From positions 1 through 6,815 of the forward strand of contig CAMBID010000039.1 in assembly GCA_945867445.1 (NCBI GenBank): a stretch of 6,815 bases of DNA, given 5' to 3'. This document shows, in pieces, positions 5,191 to 6,815 of this stretch. The translations under genes were made by a program, and so were the position numbers. Below the pieces are notes generated by a model that was not told the DNA's origin, did no database searches, and saw only the letters and a list, made by a program, of their open reading frames with translations. The DNA comes from an uncultured Clostridia bacterium (lineage in GTDB: Bacteria; Bacillota; Clostridia; Oscillospirales; Oscillospiraceae). The stretch's first letter is position 1, and each line of letters opens with the position of its first letter.

Positions 5191-5228
5191 GTCCGACGGG
5201 TAGTTTCTACCTGACGGGCGCTCTTTTT
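5187..5228 (+). terminator. Riboswitch expression platform: intrinsic terminator overlapping P1
   Basis: GAGUGUCCG (5187-5195) pairs with CGGGCGCUC (5215-5223), nine pairs including two G-U. An A-A mismatch follows, then seven more pairs (5197-5203 with 5207-5213) closed by a UUU loop. TTTTT follows at 5224-5228. The first four bases, GAGU (5187-5190), are also the 3' end of P1. A ligand-stabilised P1 would remove the terminator base, so ligand should let transcription continue, an ON switch like the adenine pbuE riboswitch. The ribosome binding site (5248-5255) is beyond the terminator and is not part of either structure. Confidence 0.82.
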
Positions 5229-5262
5229 CGTTGCAAACTTCGAGCCGAAGGAGGGAAATATC

Positions 5263-6531
5263 ATGGCACTGACCATTCTGAAAGGCAGCATCGTCTCTGC
5301 CCCCGCCCTGGGGGAGCTGGAGATCACGGAGCGGGGCTACCTCGTGGCCGAGGAGGGAAAGATCGTGGGCGTCTTTCCCCGGCTCCCGGAGGAGTACGCC
5401 GCCGCCCATGTGGAGGACTGGGGGGAGGCCCTGATCCTGCAGTCCTTCGCGGACCTGCACCTCCATGCCCCCCAGTATCCCATGATGGCCATGGGCATGG
5501 ACCTGCCCCTGCTGGACTGGCTGGAGACCTATGCCTTCCCCACGGAGAGCCGCTGCGCGGATGAAGGCTATGCCCGGGAGCTCTACCGGCGGCTTGCCCG
5601 CGATCTCGTGAAAAACGGCACCACCCGGGTCTCCATCTTCTCCTCCCTTCATCGCCCGGCGACCCTGATCCTCATGGAGGAGCTGGAGCGGGCCGGGGTG
5701 CAGGGCTTCGTGGGCAAGGTGAACATGGACCGGAACGGCGGGGAGCATCTGCAGGAGACCACGGAGGAATCCATGACCGAGACCCTCCGCTGGCTGGAGG
5801 AATGCCAGGACTTCCGGGGGCTCCGCCCCATCCTGACACCCCGCTTCACCCCCTCCTGCACGGATGCGCTGATGGCGTTTTTAGGGGAGCTGGCCCGGGA
5901 GCGGGACCTCCCGGTGCAGTCCCACCTCTCCGAGAACCGGGCGGAGATGGAGCTGGTGGGCAGGCTCCATCCGGACTGCCGGCAGTACTGGGAGACCTAC
6001 GCCAAGTTCGGCCTCTGGAAGGAGGGCGCCCTCATGGCCCACTGCGTCCACAGTGACCGGCGGGAGCGGGATGCCATGCGCTCCTCCGGCGTCACCGCCG
6101 TCCACTGCGCGGCCTCCAACAATGGCCTCTGCTCCGGCATCGCCCCGGTGCGGGTGATGCTGCAGGAGGGCGTGAAGGTGGCTCTCGGCAGTGACGTGGC
6201 CGGGGGCGACCGGCTGAGCCTCTGCGACGGCGTGGCCATGACCCTGCGGGCCTCCAAGGACCGGAGAATTCTCGACAACTGGGAAACTGAGGCCCTGACG
6301 GTGCCGGAGGCCTGGTATCTCGGCACCTCCGCCGGGGCAGAGTACTCCGGCGACGCTCCGGGCTTCGCCCCGGGGAACCCCCTCCACGCCATGGTGCTGG
6401 ATGACAGCCGGCTTCCCGGCGCCGGGGAGCTCAGCGTCCGCCAGCGCTTTGAGCGCTGCGTCTACTACCGGCAGGAGAATGCCGTCCAGGCCGTCTGGAG
6501 TGCCGGAAGAAAGGTCTACGGGGCGGAATAA
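5263..6531 (+). CDS. guaD: Guanine deaminase
   Basis: A cytoplasmic zinc amidohydrolase of 422 residues that converts guanine to xanthine and ammonia, the first step of guanine breakdown. Family signatures are visible in order: DLHLHAPQY (64-72), with zinc ligands H66 and H68 and the guanine-contacting Q71; LLDWLETYAFPTE (83-95); NGTTR (118-122); VGKVNMDRN (150-158); PRFTPSCT (193-200), where R194 matches the guanine-binding Arg; QSHLSEN (219-225), with H221 and E224; AHC (259-261), with H260; VHCAASNNGLCSG (280-292); and GSDVAGG (309-315), with D311. All catalytic residues are intact and the length is near the usual 430-450. The APQY and PRF motifs fit guanine deaminase better than other amidohydrolases such as 8-oxoguanine deaminase or TrzN-like enzymes. 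The start has AAGGAGGG (5248-5255) seven bases upstream. A riboswitch and terminator control it, and no xanthine-processing gene is adjacent in the window. Confidence 0.95.
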   Translation: MALTILKGSIVSAPALGELEITERGYLVAEEGKIVGVFPRLPEEYAAAHVEDWGEALILQSFADLHLHAPQYPMMAMGMDLPLLDWLETYAFPTESRCADEGYARELYRRLARDLVKNGTTRVSIFSSLHRPATLILMEELERAGVQGFVGKVNMDRNGGEHLQETTEESMTETLRWLEECQDFRGLRPILTPRFTPSCTDALMAFLGELARERDLPVQSHLSENRAEMELVGRLHPDCRQYWETYAKFGLWKEGALMAHCVHSDRRERDAMRSSGVTAVHCAASNNGLCSGIAPVRVMLQEGVKVALGSDVAGGDRLSLCDGVAMTLRASKDRRILDNWETEALTVPEAWYLGTSAGAEYSGDAPGFAPGNPLHAMVLDDSRLPGAGELSVRQRFERCVYYRQENAVQAVWSAGRKVYGAE

Positions 6532-6540
6532 CGGAAGAAG

Positions 6541-6575
6541 GAAAGCGCCCCGGCATATGCCGGAGGCGCTTTCTT
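6541..6575 (+). terminator. Intrinsic terminator after guaD
   Basis: GAAAGCGCC (6541-6549) pairs with GGCGCTTTC (6565-6573); inside is the perfect 14-base palindrome CCGGCATATGCCGG (6550-6563), with one bulged A. The 14-bp hairpin starts nine bases after the stop. The T-rich tract (CTTTCTT) is interrupted by C, so it may be moderate. The opposite strand is pyrimidine-rich after the stem as well, so it could work both ways. Confidence 0.8.
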
Positions 6576-6664
6576 ACCGGTCCTGCTCCTGACGCCGGAG
6601 ATCGTCCGGCGCCGCCTGGCCCCCCTCCGCCAGGAAGGAGGAGAAGGGGCAGCCCTTCCCCTGG

Positions 6665-6815
6665 ATGGCAGACTCCGCCCTCTCGCTCATGGGGTTGGAG
6701 GCGCGGGCGGATCAGCCTCCGGCGGATTACCGTGAGATGTACCTGACCATGGCCCGGGCGGCGGAGGAGAGCCTGCGCATCCTTATCGAGGCCCGGGAGA
6801 AGTGCGGGGAGATCT
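6665..6815 (+). CDS. Probable 5' part of a small protein gene of unknown function, cut by the window edge
   Basis: An open frame runs off the right edge. From the first in-frame ATG it reads 50 residues, including DYREMYLTMARAAEES (21-36) and then LRILIEAREKCGEI, which looks like one long amphipathic helix with normal codon use for this genome. I do not recognise a named family, although short helical proteins of this style are common in gut Clostridia and their prophages. The start is uncertain: no ribosome binding site is correctly spaced before this ATG or the next one at 6689. AAGGAGG at 6635-6641 is 23 bases away. The frame is open back to a TGA at 6590-6592, so the gene might begin earlier with an unusual codon or be a broken copy. 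Confidence 0.45.
   Translation, partial: MADSALSLMGLEARADQPPADYREMYLTMARAAEESLRILIEAREKCGEI

Noticed and set aside
5143..6392. Minus-strand frames opposite guaD
   Set aside because: They are shadows of the intact guanine deaminase gene and cover the riboswitch as well; no domain or RBS supports them.

Overview
The window is GC-rich bacterial DNA with strong GGAGG-type ribosome binding sites, sigma-A-like promoters and many intrinsic terminators. The gene set is a phosphotransacetylase of the Firmicute type, a LysM-G5-M23 wall hydrolase, a GufA-like ZIP transporter, and a guanine deaminase behind a purine-riboswitch-like leader. Together these point to a high-GC member of the Clostridia, most likely a gut Oscillospiraceae-type anaerobe. 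That placement rests on family knowledge, not on a marker gene or a search.

Layout. 111-2180: a membrane-anchored M23 peptidoglycan hydrolase on the minus strand, with its own promoter (2152-2180) and terminator (111-137). 2239-3384: a divergent phosphate acetyltransferase gene (pta) with a very good promoter, a palindrome just upstream of the -35 that fits both CcpA (cre) and Rex operators, a GC hairpin in the 5' leader, and a long terminator. No ackA follows. 3385-3658: non-coding DNA with a run of stem-loops, perhaps a dispersed palindromic element. 3659-4157: a small protein with two DUF1508 (YegP-type) repeats, with promoter and terminator. 4167-4966: a convergent minus-strand ZIP-family metal transporter with a leader able to mask its ribosome binding site. 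5000-5071: the divergent ZIP/guaD control region, with a 17-bp tandem repeat over the ZIP promoter. 5114-5228: a variant purine riboswitch whose P1 helix shares four bases with an intrinsic terminator. 5263-6575: guanine deaminase and its terminator. 6665-6815: probable 5' part of a small unknown gene running off the edge.

The genes look like separate single-gene transcription units, not one operon. The strongest system is the guaD leader. The aptamer keeps the guanine-contacting bases of the guanine riboswitch but differs from the reference sequence at two core positions and carries an extra mini-hairpin in loop L2. The terminator reuses the 3' strand of P1, so ligand binding should weaken the terminator and turn the gene ON. 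That suits a catabolic enzyme that removes excess guanine. The ligand and the switching direction are inferences from the sequence.
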